This document shows positions 13,791 to 25,297 of a stretch of 64,000 nt of DNA, one piece after another. The translations under genes and the position numbers were made by a program. Location: the NCBI GenBank assembly GCA_023238725.1, contig CM041553.1, positions 22,649,001 through 22,713,000 of the forward strand, given 5' to 3'. Numbering within the stretch: position 1 is the first letter of the stretch; each line of letters begins with the position of its first letter. Source of the DNA: Scortum barcoo (Eukaryota > Chordata > Actinopteri > Centrarchiformes > Terapontidae). A model generated the notes under the pieces. It made no database searches. It had not been told where the DNA came from and saw nothing but the letters and a program-made list of their open reading frames with translations.

Positions 13791-14805
13791 GAATCATATA
13801 TGGATTTATACATGGGTCGTAATAAATTGTAGATAAACTGAGTTCATGGATTGTGTATATGAGTGTGTGTGGAGGATGGTAGAGTGGTTCAGAAAAAAAA
13901 CTTTGGTTGTGACTTCTTCAGGGGGCTGAGGAAAACTGGGGGGAAAAAGTTTTGGGTCTATTTGTTTCAGTCTGTCTGGCCTTAATTTATGCATGCTGTT
14001 GAAGCTGGACATCAAAAAAAAAAATCACTCTCACATGTTTGCGCTATACATAACATCAGATCTCCTTTGTTCATCAGGGCAGACCCTGACCACCAGAAAA
14101 AAAATTAGCATTTGTGTCTGCATCATTTGCTACCTATGCTGTTCAAGGTATACATACTGAGGGACGCCCAGTGAAAAAAAAATGAAGACTGTTAGGTTGG
14201 AAAAACTTGACCCTAAAGTTGTTTGAGCCCCTTCATCCTCCTGATGTCCCCACAGACAAAAATGGATAGACTCCTTTTGGACTAGAAGGGAGGAAAGCTA
14301 TCATTGCCACCTCGTCTACGCTGTGTCAGACGCAGCCGTTTGAACCTGAGGTTGGGGCATAAATCTCCACCCTCGGGCCAGCCTTGACATTCTGTTCCCA
14401 GATGGTGCCTCCCCTGCTGTGGACTCTGCCCCAAAGGGGCCTGGCATCTCAGCCAGACCCATCCATCACAGGAGAACCTCCTCTCATACTGGGAACAGAG
14501 GGCCCCAGGAGGGAGCACCTGCCCTCTTGTTTTCACCCTTGTGGCTAAAACAACCCCACTCCCCTGAGTGCACTTCATCCCCCGCTGCTTTCCTGAGGGG
14601 TCAGAGGTCATTTGAGGGTGTGAGACAACTTTGCATGTCCAGAGACACTCTTTTAAGGTGACATTCACACTCAGGTCTGTGGTTAAATCTATAAGGCCTC
14701 ATATTACAAGCAGGTCAGAGGTTGAGATATTGTTAATGTTGACACGAGGCCACACAAGCTACAGACGAAACATGAAAATAATCAGGCCTGGAGACAAGCT
14801 ATTTG

Positions 14806-14932
14806 TATGCTTAGACATGTGAAAACTACATAACAGCGCTTTAGAGAAGGGAAAAGGCTGCAAAGCAAAGTATGCTTAGAGTGAAAACTACATAACAGCG
14901 CTTTAGAGAAGGGAAAAGGCTGCAAAGCAAAG
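14806..14932. repeat. Two-copy tandem duplication (65 + 62 bp)
   Basis: Copy 1 is 14806-14870 and copy 2 is 14871-14932. Each starts TATGCTTAGA and ends GGCTGCAAAGCAAAG. The only difference I see is three extra bases (CAT) after TATGCTTAGA in copy 1. The near-identity implies a recent duplication or an assembly join artefact. Confidence 0.9.
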
Positions 14933-15195
14933 ATCAATCGCCTCAAAAAGAAAAAAAAAAGCTACTTCTTCACTCCGAACAGCTTTCATACAAAAGAATT
15001 GTACTCCTCCCATTTTTAGTCCATCTGTTTTATATATTGTGGCCAAAAAACATCACTGATTTGATTGGACCCAAATGTGATGCTTGGGGCTCCTTCATAC
15101 ATCCAAAGCCTGTTTGACCCTCCTTCTCCTGCCCTCCACCAACAAAGCTTCTTTCCTTCTCCCCACTGGTCTCGTTCAAGGGGCTCCAGGGCTGA

Positions 15196-15198
<3 letters not shown>

Positions 15199-15232
<34 letters not shown>
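15199..15232. repeat. (TG)n microsatellite
   Basis: An uninterrupted TG dinucleotide run of about 17 units in the intergenic desert. Confidence 0.95.
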
Positions 15233-15234
<2 letters not shown>

Positions 15235-15504
15235 AATGAGGACTCTTGTCCCGGCTTATTAGGCTGCCAGCTACGGTCTGAACTGTGAGGAATACTCGAC
15301 CAAGGATCTGTGATTTAAGTATCAAACCACCTGTAGGCTTAAAAGGTGGCTCTGAAAAGTTTGTAGTCAGATTGGTACCCCAGCATTTATGTTCAATCAG
15401 AGATTGATTACACAGCTTTCAAGCTTTCTTTCTTGCTAAAATTGGTGGCAAGTGACAGCTAAACACTGGTGTCAAATGGAAGCTGTGTGTGGCTCTGTTT
15501 CTTT

Positions 15505-15740
15505 TATGCAGGTATCATAAAGCAAAGTATTGGACAAAAGACAGCTGAAAACTAATAAAAGTAATAGTTGCTGTGACATTCACTCAAAAGCACAAAAGCC
15601 TACCTCATGGTGGTGCTAGCATAAAAGTCAGCATAAAGGCATTAGGGTTTATTTTCTGGGTACCTAACATACTTTTACCACAAATCCAAATATTCATGGA
15701 GATATTTCAGTTTGACAGACAGACATTGCCATCCATACAG
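15505..15740 (+). repeat. Teleost interspersed repeat, family B, right-hand part
   Basis: Landmarks are ATGCAGGTATCATAAAGCAA, AGTATTGGACAAAAG, TCATGGTGGTGCTAGCATAA, GGAGATATTTCAGTTTGACA and CATTGCCATCCATACAG. They follow the order of an abundant teleost repeat that I know from memory. Two other copies of the family occur in this window (17.8-18.0 kb and 32.4-32.6 kb). Confidence 0.6.
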
Positions 15741-17814
15741 TCACAGCACCTTGAGTTGTTTCATCCATTTCTGGACAATTTTTTATGCTGGGGGAAACTG
15801 GGTTGTATCTATTGTGTCTTTTTGTCTATCCAGACTAACTCCAGCTGCCCTCCTTCATGAAGGAGTGCTACAGTGATCCACCGTTCAGGCCAAAAGGAGG
15901 TATCTGATATTCACATCACAGGTTTACGGGGGAGCATTTCTTTACAGCCGTCTGGTGGGTTTGAGGCGCAAACTGTCAAAGAAAACATATTTTTATCTGA
16001 ACGATCCTGAGCTTTTAAAATCACTCACTATTTTTTTTAAAGAAGCGTCTATCGGCTGCTATTACATTTAGACTGATTGAAGGTGGTGGAGACATTATTT
16101 TATTTAAGTAAAGGCTGCATCACCACAGTGTTATGGTAATCAATTAAAAGTCTTGAATTCAAAATTATGTAGGTGCAGAGTTATTAGCAAAGCATACATT
16201 TAATGCTGGATAGCCACTATCCTATTGTTATATTATTTCATTTTGTGTTATTGGATTACTATTACTGATGCATTTAAAATCATATTAGTTGCAGTTGTGC
16301 TGATTTGCACTACTTTACATACTATTGGTGGTGGTTTAATCCATAACACTGCATTATTTTTTAAATGTGTTGTATCCAAATCTGCAAAGTAACAAGTAAC
16401 TATAGTTGTCAAATCAATGTAGAGGAGGAGAAAGTACAATATTTACATCTGAAATGCAGCACTGTGTGTTTATATATTCAGTTCTTCAGTAAACGTACTT
16501 TCCACTTGTTGCTGTGGTTTACCATAGTTTATATTAACTGGGTTTGATGTATTTTAAGAAGTACAGAAGTTTTGTTTTCCTAATATCAATGTATTGCATG
16601 CATATATAAAAAAATAGCCTATCCTGGATAAGAGTTTGAAAAAAATCTACCGAGCAACAAGCCAGATCCTACACGCTGCATGTTACCATCCCCTCCGCTC
16701 AGCTATCCCACATCATGTCTGTGTTAATTTTCATCAGGACCAGGCACAGCAGCGCTCTCTGGCATACATCATCCCACACACTTGTCAAACATCTGAAAAG
16801 GAGATAGAGAGGATGTTCCACATGGTTCTGATAAAAACAGTGGTAAGAAATGGTCAGAACAGTCTACTCGTCCCCATTTTGTGATTAATTCTTTATGTAA
16901 AGTGCTTTATGCTTCCTCTCTGAAGATTACAAATGGCTGTATTATAAATAAATGTTAAAATCAATCAAATCATCAATAAATAATGATGGTTAACATTTCT
17001 TTCTTCTGCCGTCAAATGTGTTCCATTTTGTTTTGGGGAAAAAAAAAAAGTAGAGGAAAGAAAAAAACAGGAAACATTTGGATTGTTTCCAGCTCGCAAA
17101 TGAAGCATAAAGCTTGCTCTCAGTGTGACAATGTTTATACAGTCTTTTCAGCAACACAGCTTGCATGAACTTACAAACTCTTGGAAAAATATCAAGACTA
17201 TGTATGTTGATTGTCTGGAGTCAAAGGGCTCGCTGGTAATTTATGATACTGAAGATGATGATTTATGTTTTTTTACCAGCTTTTTACCTGCTGATAGACT
17301 GTAAACAGATTGTGGTTCTCCACTAAAATAAAAATGTATCTGAATTTATTTAACGTTTCATCAGCAAAGACATAATTATCACACAGCCATGTGCTCTGAT
17401 CGGACACAAAGCTGTAACTGTGTTGATAATGTTATAAAGTGAGCGATCTTATTAAGGTTTGCAGTGGGTTTAGTACCTAAATGTATCTTCTAATATCTGG
17501 AGTGGTCTGTGTATTACTGCAGGCCCAACAATTCAAAGCTCAAAGTTAATCTGAGGGTGTGTGAGTGAGAAAGAAATGAGGTTACAGATCCTTACATCCT
17601 TCTTCTTATCTCTGCTTGACTCTCAATCAAACTGTTGGTGGTTGAGTTGCCTTGTGGGTAATGTAGGCGCCATGGTATCTCTGGTTCTGCTGCAACAATT
17701 TGGATCCTTATTTTAAAAATTGTGACTCTGACAATGTTACAGAAGTACAAAAACTCAATCAGCAAAGTACTGTTTTATCTTTTCATCAAGCATTTAATTT
17801 GTCAGATATTTCAG

Positions 17815-18050
17815 TTCATGACCAAATACCTGCAAAATGAATGACATTCCCATCTACCTCAGATGTACTTTGTATTGCTAATCAGCTAGTATTGGCATCC
17901 TAACATCCTAACTGAGGTGATGAGTGCAGAAAATATTATACCTGCCAAATATCAGCATGTTAACATTGTCACTGTGAGCATGTTAGTGAGCTTACGTTAA
18001 CATTTAGCTCCAAGCAAAGCTGTGTTTAAGTACAGAGCTGCAAGCGTGAC
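17815..18050 (-). repeat. Teleost interspersed repeat, family B, left-hand part, inverted
   Basis: Read on the minus strand it contains ACAATGTTAACATGCTGATA, GGCAGGTATAAT, then GATGGGAATGTCATT and TTGCAGGTATTTGGTCATGA. This aligns by eye with the copy at 32.38-32.53 kb (TTAACATGCTGATTTGTAGC, AGCAGGTATAA, GATGGGAATGGCATTAGTTT). It has no coding capacity. Confidence 0.65.
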
Positions 18051-18575
18051 TTTAGACTCATACTTTTCTGTAACAGCTGCTTTTCTTTTAACAAAAGAAG
18101 CAAAAAGAGAAGAGCCAGCTTATATAATAAAATATTGAAATCAGAAACTTCTGATCAACCATATTATAAATCTGCCCATCGTTTGATGCGAGATTTTGAT
18201 ACGTTCTTCTAGCATATTGAAGAGAATTACCCAACCCTGTTAACGCCTGTAGTGAATTATTATAATTAAGTTGAACGCTGCAAAGGAAAGATGCACATTG
18301 TCCTGTTTGGAAAATAGCTGATGGGAGGCAAAGTGATCAAATTGAGGAACTGCAATTGAATAGAATATACATCTACAATTGAAATAGCTTTTTAAGACGC
18401 ACTGACATGAGTTGCTCATTTTGCTTTCAGGCAAGTTTAGACCGTAATCTGTAGCATCTTTTATTTAAGACAACTTCAGAAGAGTTCCTAGATGCTCTTG
18501 TCATAGCTTTACTTACAACAGGTGGAATATTTAATGAAAATCTCATGCTGCAAGTCTGCATTACAATACACAAGG

Positions 18576-18594
18576 TTTTTTTTTTTTTTTTTTT
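18576..18594. repeat. Poly(T) tract
   Basis: About 19 consecutive T bases. It could be the tail of an inserted minus-strand retroelement or simple slippage. No target-site duplication was identified. Confidence 0.7.
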
Positions 18595-19902
18595 ACTGTT
18601 AGTGAGGTAAAAGTCTAACAGTCCTCCGGCACCAAACATAACAAACCAGGATCAGGCTGCTGCAATTACACATGATTAGATTTTACATTTGTCAATTTTA
18701 AAATAAGTGTGTATGTGAGGTAACATGCAGTAAACACAAAAAAGCACGTACTGTATATCATCTCCTAGACATTTTAATAACTTTTAGCCAAGAGGAAAAT
18801 TTAATAATTCATCAAAACCTTTCACACTGGATATGAAAAGAGTTTTAAAGTAATTTATTATAAAATGAGGCCGTTACCCTGACTGCACTTTCCCTCTCTC
18901 CACAAACGTTTCTCCGCCAAAGTGAATGTAACCTAAATTCCTTCAGAGCATCATCCAGCCTCAAGTCCCCTGAGAAACAAGCCAGAAACCACAATGCAAA
19001 ACTTGTTTAGAAGCCAGTACTTATCTCAATAGAATGCAAATAGAGATACGTATGAAATCCAAGCCAGGATGAGAACACAGCTGGGTTTTATTTGTCACAA
19101 TGCCTCCTCTTCCAAGGGACTATTGGTACGGCCTATCAGATGATAATTTTTTCTACTTGTTCTGCAGGAAAAGACAGCTCGGCCTGTGAGCTCACCCTTG
19201 ACCAGATTTGACAAGTGATGATCTAATACAGATGGCTATGCATTATTGTGGAGCGGCCATTATTTGGCTTTTTTTGTGACATTGCACTTTACATCAGTAT
19301 CAATTGCTCAAGGCTTGATTACCAACTGCGCAGAAGCCCTGAGGCCCAAAATGCCCATGGACTTTAAAGCCCCAGACTCACAGCTTGTCAACTGGTTTGT
19401 GGTAATTTGATTAAAAGTCAACTGATAATGGGCCTTAAGATGGGTCCTCCTTTAGTACCTAGTATTGAGGCCCTGTTTTGAGGAGGGTATCTGCATTATC
19501 CTGGTTCCAAACCTGTGAATTTGACCCACATCTCCGATTTCTTTAATGATTCAAATACTTGGGTTGATGCAGCCATGCAGGTTGTTATAAGTCAACTTAC
19601 AGAAATACTAACTCCTGTACTGTTTTGAGGTAGAGGAGTTGGTATTTCTACAGTTCCAGGCTTCTTGGCCACTTATACGCGCAACCAGGTTTCTAATTGG
19701 CTATTTACAAGAACGCATGTGCATGTCAAAAGACTGCGGATGGGGAGAGTAACTGTGGTGGAGGTGGATGAAAGGAAAAGATAATTACAAGGAATTTTAA
19801 ATAACTCCATACGAATACGACTGAAAGTGAAATGAAGACAAATTAGCTCCTAAAGTTGAAATAGGTCTGCTTCCACTGCTGAAAATTCAGACACGTTTAG
19901 AA

Positions 19903-19985
19903 GAGGAATTACTTTATTATTCCCCTGGGGAAAATTCGCTGCCACAAGCTGAAGCTCCGCTCTACACGTGCTGCATGTATACACA
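19903..19985. repeat. Diverged repeat fragment (ATTCCCCTGGGGAAAATTC type)
   Basis: It contains ACTTTATTATTCCCCTGGGG followed by AAAATTCGCTGCCACAAGCT. This resembles the TTTATTgatCCCCtgGGGaAATTc motif found at the ends of common fish retroelements. It is short and diverged. The identification is from memory. Confidence 0.35.
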
Positions 19986-22342
19986 GATTTATAGTAACCT
20001 GATTACTACATGAAAATGCATTGACACCCAGAATAATGATGAGAAAACTAAATGGCAATTTACTCTAATTATCAGTGTGTCAGAATCTACTTTTATGAGA
20101 ATCAGTTTTTCAGTGTTTTGCTTGCATGTTGCATATTTCTAAATTCATTTGTTTGACCCAGCAGCTCATTTTGGCTTCTAAGTAGGTTAACCGATCAAGC
20201 TGGGGCCATTTTACAAGTCTGCTTTATTAAATGGTGAATAATGTCAAGTATGTTTTGTATATTAAAAGCATTGCCACCTATCCAAAAACTCTCTGTATTA
20301 GCTGCTAAGGAATCTTATTGTACTCGAGACCTCCTGACCTCTCTCAGTAAAGATAGTTTCCTCACTGACAGGCAGCATTTGATAAAGATCCACCGAGTAG
20401 CTATTTACTCCACTTGTGGGGACTGTTGACCTGTGTGCTGAGACACAGAAGCTTGTTTGACCAGATCACCTGATATGGTGAGAGATCTCTTCCATCGCCG
20501 TGATCCCGAGGCCAAGGACCAGCTGAAATCACAAATAAAGAGGAGTGCAGAGCTAGTCACTGAGGTGCAGAGAGAGATTGAACTGAGTCAATAAATAATT
20601 ACGCACCTATCAGTGACTACATGCGGGACACACTTGGCTGGTATGGTTTCGGGGTCTGTCTGTTTATTGTCTTTCATGAAATTATCTGATAAAGACTTTA
20701 GCTCCTCAGCTTCCTCAGCTCATATGTTCCCTGAGGGCAGCGCATTTGGATTAACAGCAGACCAAGTGGAGCCATGTTGAATCACTTTGTATTTCTTTAC
20801 TTTTCCAAATTCTTAGAAGATCACTGTTGCAAGCGGAAAAAAAACATAAAAGGTCTCAGAGGCTGTGGAGACTCTCTGCAACTTTTTTTAAAAAAATGAA
20901 ACTACAATGATGGATAAAAGTGATGGAGAGAACAAATACTACGTCTAATAGTTGTGTTGAAATGAGCTGCGATGATACGTGTATACAGGAGGAATATTTC
21001 ATAGTCTCACATGAATTAAAAATAAATGAAAATGACTACAAATTCATATTTCACTCAAGCATGGTGTAGTCACAAACAAGCCTTTAAACAGGAGGATAAG
21101 AGCAGACTTTTGTGATAATGTTGTTCACGACCACATAAAAATGTTTTTATAACTTTGAAGCTACTTAGAAAGAAAACATCAAAGTTAAAGAGGTTAATGC
21201 AGAATGGATTGATTGAAACACTCATTTCACTTATAAAAACATAAAAATACAGGGGCGATGTGCGAAAATGGGTTCAAGAAAACCAAAATATTATTATTAT
21301 GTATATAACTCTCACATTATATTCTCTCTTAAAATGATTATTATCATTAAACGGAGGCACTTTACTTCCAGTACTTGTGGGAAGCTGGGCAGTAAATTCT
21401 TTGCTTTGTGTTACAAAAATATATATAATAATTATTATTTTCTTTCTTGTTTTATAATTGCCCCAACATTAAGACTACCATCTTCATTATTTCTGCCTTT
21501 TATACTTATTCCAATTTACAGCAGGAAATCCTGTCGTTGAATATAATATTTTACATATATATACATGCACAAGCTGATAAATCAGCCAACAAACAAAGAA
21601 ATTTGCAAATTTATCAATATTTAAACATCATACAATTCTCTAGAAATTGTACATAAAGTGCTGTTTATTAACAGAGAGGACACAGTCTACAGCCAGCACA
21701 CACAAAAACAATCAATGAAGGGGACAGACCCTGCTGTTCATGGGACAAAATAAAACAGCCAGATCCTGGAGCTGGTTTATTAAAATCTGCCATCATGATG
21801 ATCAGTGACAGCAGGACAATATAATCCAATTTCTTCAATCCGTACACAGTTAGTGTCACTGAAGAATCCCTCGTATATTTTATGTGATGTCTGCATACAC
21901 TTTGACTCTAATTGAGCTTTTAAAGACAGAACAATATAACACTGAAATTAAGAACTGTCCTACATTGAATGAATAAAATAACTTCTGTTCGTCAGGGGAT
22001 TTTATTGGCATTTTATTGGCAGACTATATTAAAGAAGAGGGAGGCAAAATTGGCTTGGCTCTATAGTCAAAACTCTGTTTTTATGATTCCAGGAAGACAG
22101 ACTTAACCACAGAACAATGTTGCCTTTCTTTGGTTATTAAAAGTGAAACCAAACTTGAAAAGCTTCCATTTAGAAGCTGCAACCAACTGCAATAAGAGAG
22201 TGTTTCATTTTCTGCGCATATAAACATGTTTACAATAAAACATTCAATCATTGATTGCTGACTCAAACATCTGCTCTTATTCAAAGTGCTGCATTATAAG
22301 AATATAATACAAGACTGAATTTAATCTTTCCCAGATATTAGA

Positions 22343-22348
22343 TTTATT
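22343..22348 (-). terminator. Candidate poly(A) signal of dchs2
   Basis: AATAAA on the minus strand, about 340 nt past the dchs2 stop codon. An ATTAAA lies just downstream at 22320-22325. No cleavage evidence is available. Confidence 0.35.
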
Positions 22349-22685
22349 ACAAAAGGGAGTTATGAAATTCATCTCAATCTAAGTAATTAAATGACTATAT
22401 TATATTCAAATGACAACTTTGGCCCGGTATCGCTCCTTTGAGGCTAAACTCGCGGAAACTATGAGTCTAAAACCAATGAAAACAAGTCCAGGACTTTGAA
22501 ATTGTTTGATATGTTATATATTATAAATATATTAGGATGCCATCAAAAAACCTAGATCAAAACTAAACTGTGCAGTTTCCTGTAAAGTCCCTTTAAAAGA
22601 GGGAAACAGAGGGAAATATATATATTTATATGACGAACAGAAGATTGAGTTGAGAGTCACAGATAAACTTGGTTCAGGTTTGTGT

Positions 22686-25297
22686 CTACACTTGGATTTC
22701 TGCCTCCAAAAGGCTTGCAGTAAGGGGCCCTGAGTCGAGTCTGATACCTCCCACCCCTGTCTCAGAGACAATCGGTGAGGCACTGGGGGTCCTAATGGTG
22801 AGAGAAGAAAGTGATGGGGAGAAAGTGGGTGTCATGGCTGATGGGGTAAGTCCTGTGTTCCTCGCTAAGGGGGAATAGGCATATTTGGGGTAAGAGGGCT
22901 TCCTGCACAGGCTTGGCACACGCCCCGGCTTTCTCGGAGGTACAGTTCTGATGCCAGGCTGAGCCACTCCTGTTATAAGAGGCGGTGGGTACATGAGGCA
23001 GCTTGCTTCTGCTGCTAAGTCCTCACGGCCACCTTGAAGCTCCTCGTCAGGGAGCATCCCAATATCGGTGAACACCGAGGCGAGAGTCTGGAAGCGTGGC
23101 TCCCAGTCCAAAATGTAGTCCCAGTTGTAGCTGCCCTGCAGCTGCTCATCCTGACACACGAGTGAAGAGAGAGAATCTGCAGAGGTGTGGGCTTCTGTGA
23201 GGGGAGCATACCCATTTGTTCTCATGCTCTCCTCCAAATCCCTCACCCTAAGAATTGCAGGAAGTAGTGCCTCCCCTCCTCCCTCCTCTTTAAAGTGGTG
23301 CAAGCTTTCTGTGCTGGCCATCCCTGAAACTAAACATTTGTTGACTGATAAAATGTGCTCTGGCCCTATATCAATAGAGTGGCAAGACACAATGTCCTCA
23401 GGTAAAACAGATTCTGGGATCTCCGTGGTCTTGTTGCCTTGCACAGACTCGTCTCTTTTACGGCGGGGGTTCTCATTAATCCACTTAATTTCTTGGTCTT
23501 CGGCAGTCTCACCTTCTGCTGATCCACGACCACTTGAGTCTGAATGATTGTATGGGATTGATATGTCCCTCTTGGTCACCAAGTTGCCAGGCCGCCTCAT
23601 CTCTTGCAAAGAGATGGCACTTCGCGTTTGGCTACTGGATCTACTGAATGAACCTGTGCCATGGTTCAAGTTTGCGGCAATGGCAGCAGCCTTTTTGATT
23701 GCTGCTTCTTTGATCTTGTACCTGAGAACCAAGCACACAAAAACGAGGAGGACAAGGAGGAACATGATTAGTGAGATACTCAAACTGAGCATATGTGCAT
23801 CAAGGGGTACCCCAGTGAGTGCCTCTGCTGAGCTGGAGATATTGACGAAAACTAGGCAGTTGGTGGTCCTGGAGGCCAATCTTGGACTACCTGCAGACAC
23901 TACCAGCTTCACCATGTCCTCAGTGGCATGGCTGCCTCTTCTGCGATATACAGGACCTGACACAAAAATGGCACCAATTGTTTTGTTAATTGAGAAAAAT
24001 GGCGATGAATTCACAAAGGAGTACTCTACCAGCCCATCCACCCCTCCATCATGGTCCATCGCCATCACATAACCAACTGTCTCTCCAGGCTTAGCATTCT
24101 CTGGTAGGAGGAAATGGTACTGCTTTTGGGTAAAGACAGGACTGAACTCATCCACACCCTTGATGGCCACCTGCACTCTCACTGTAGCTGCTTTGTCGCC
24201 TTTGTCCTTGGCCTCCACTACGAAACAGTACTCACTCTCACGTTCATAATCAAAGGTCTGTCGGGTGTGAATGTCGCCTGTTAGGGGGTTGATGGCAAAG
24301 GCCTCCTTCTTCTCCGGGCTGCCACTGCCGTAATCCATGAAGCAGGAGGACAAAATAGAGTAGGTGAGCTGGCCATAAGGGCCTGAGTCGTTGTCGACAG
24401 CATGTACAGAACAGGTGTGTGTAAATGCTGGGAGGTTCTCCAGCACAGAACAGTTAACGGTAGGGAACATGAAATATGGACTATTGTCATTTTCATCCAA
24501 CACTGTGATGAAGACCACCGTAAAAGCCACCTTACGTTCTTCAGCTGATTCACCGCCATCTGATGCTCGGATGGTGAGGGTGTATTTTGAATCTTCCTCA
24601 TGGTCAAGCGAGTGGTTGACCACAAGAAGGCCAGACTGGGAGTCGAGCTTGAGGTGACCTTTGCTGTTGCCTGAGATAATGTCATACTTCAACAGGCCAT
24701 AGGTTCCCAGGTCAGGATCCTGAGCACTGACCTGGACCAGCCTGCTCCCTACAGGGCTACTTTCGCTCACCTGTGCATGGTATTCTGTGCTGGAGAAGAT
24801 GGGGGGATTGTCATTGCAGTCTGTCACAGTCACCATAACAACGGATGAGCTGTTCAGTGGAGGTGTTCCTCTGTCGGACACACTCACTGTTAGTGCATAG
24901 CTCTCCGTGGTCTCACGGTCTAAAGGATTACATAGAACAAGTTTTCCTACATTTCTCATCTGATTCTCAAGCTGAACCATTTTTACTTCCAGACAGAATC
25001 GCTTCTCCTCATTTCCCCTGATGATGGAATAGTCCAAATGGGTATTTTCAGGGCTCCAGTCTTGGTCCTCTGCAGACAGCGTCAGTAGGGTGGTGTCCAA
25101 GGGGGTGTCCTCTGGGACTGTGAGTGTGTAGATGTCCTGGTGGAACAGAGGTGCGTGGTCATTGGTGTCCAATATCAGCACGTCTATGGAGGTGACAGTG
25201 GACTGCACAGGATCGCCTTTGTCACTAGCCTCAACCAGAAGATGGATCAGGTTGCTGTTTGTGATGGTTTTCAGGGGCTTATTGGTGAAAACAGATC
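22686..25297 (-). CDS. dchs2: dchs2 terminal exon: last cadherin repeats, membrane segment, cytoplasmic tail
   Basis: An uninterrupted 2612-nt exon of 870 codons including the stop. It begins in the middle of repeat 23 and carries linkers ILDTNDHAPLF, VTDCNDNPPIF, VLDENDNSPYF and the degenerate IKGVDEFSPVF, then the final repeat. One hydrophobic segment (about 23 residues, 23724-23792, residues about 2907-2929) is followed by the basic RYKIKEAAIKK. The tail of about 345 residues is serine-rich. It contains NWDYILDWEPRFQTLASVFT (residues from about 3129), a block known from Dachsous cytoplasmic domains. The sequence ends EAEIQV. Confidence 0.95.

Larger units (their letters stand above)
2400..22310. 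other. About 20 kb intergenic desert between dchs2 and sfrp2
   Basis: No ORF here exceeds about 130 codons, none shows a recognisable domain, and I found no run of spliceable coding exons. The stretch holds several old repeat fragments, microsatellites and one local tandem duplication (all listed separately). It also holds moderately GC-balanced, non-repetitive blocks that look different from the AT-rich background, around 6560-6800, 13375-13500, 19080-19450 and 20455-20790. Those blocks could be conserved regulatory elements of sfrp2 or dchs2. That idea rests on texture and gene context only. Confidence 0.55.

Noticed and set aside
13497..13832. 111-codon plus-strand ORF
   Set aside because: It runs through the interspersed repeat at 13557-13790 and is explained by it.
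14282..14668. 128-codon minus-strand ORF in a GC-richer part of the desert
   Set aside because: No recognisable domain, low-complexity composition and no supporting splice pattern. Probably chance from local base composition.
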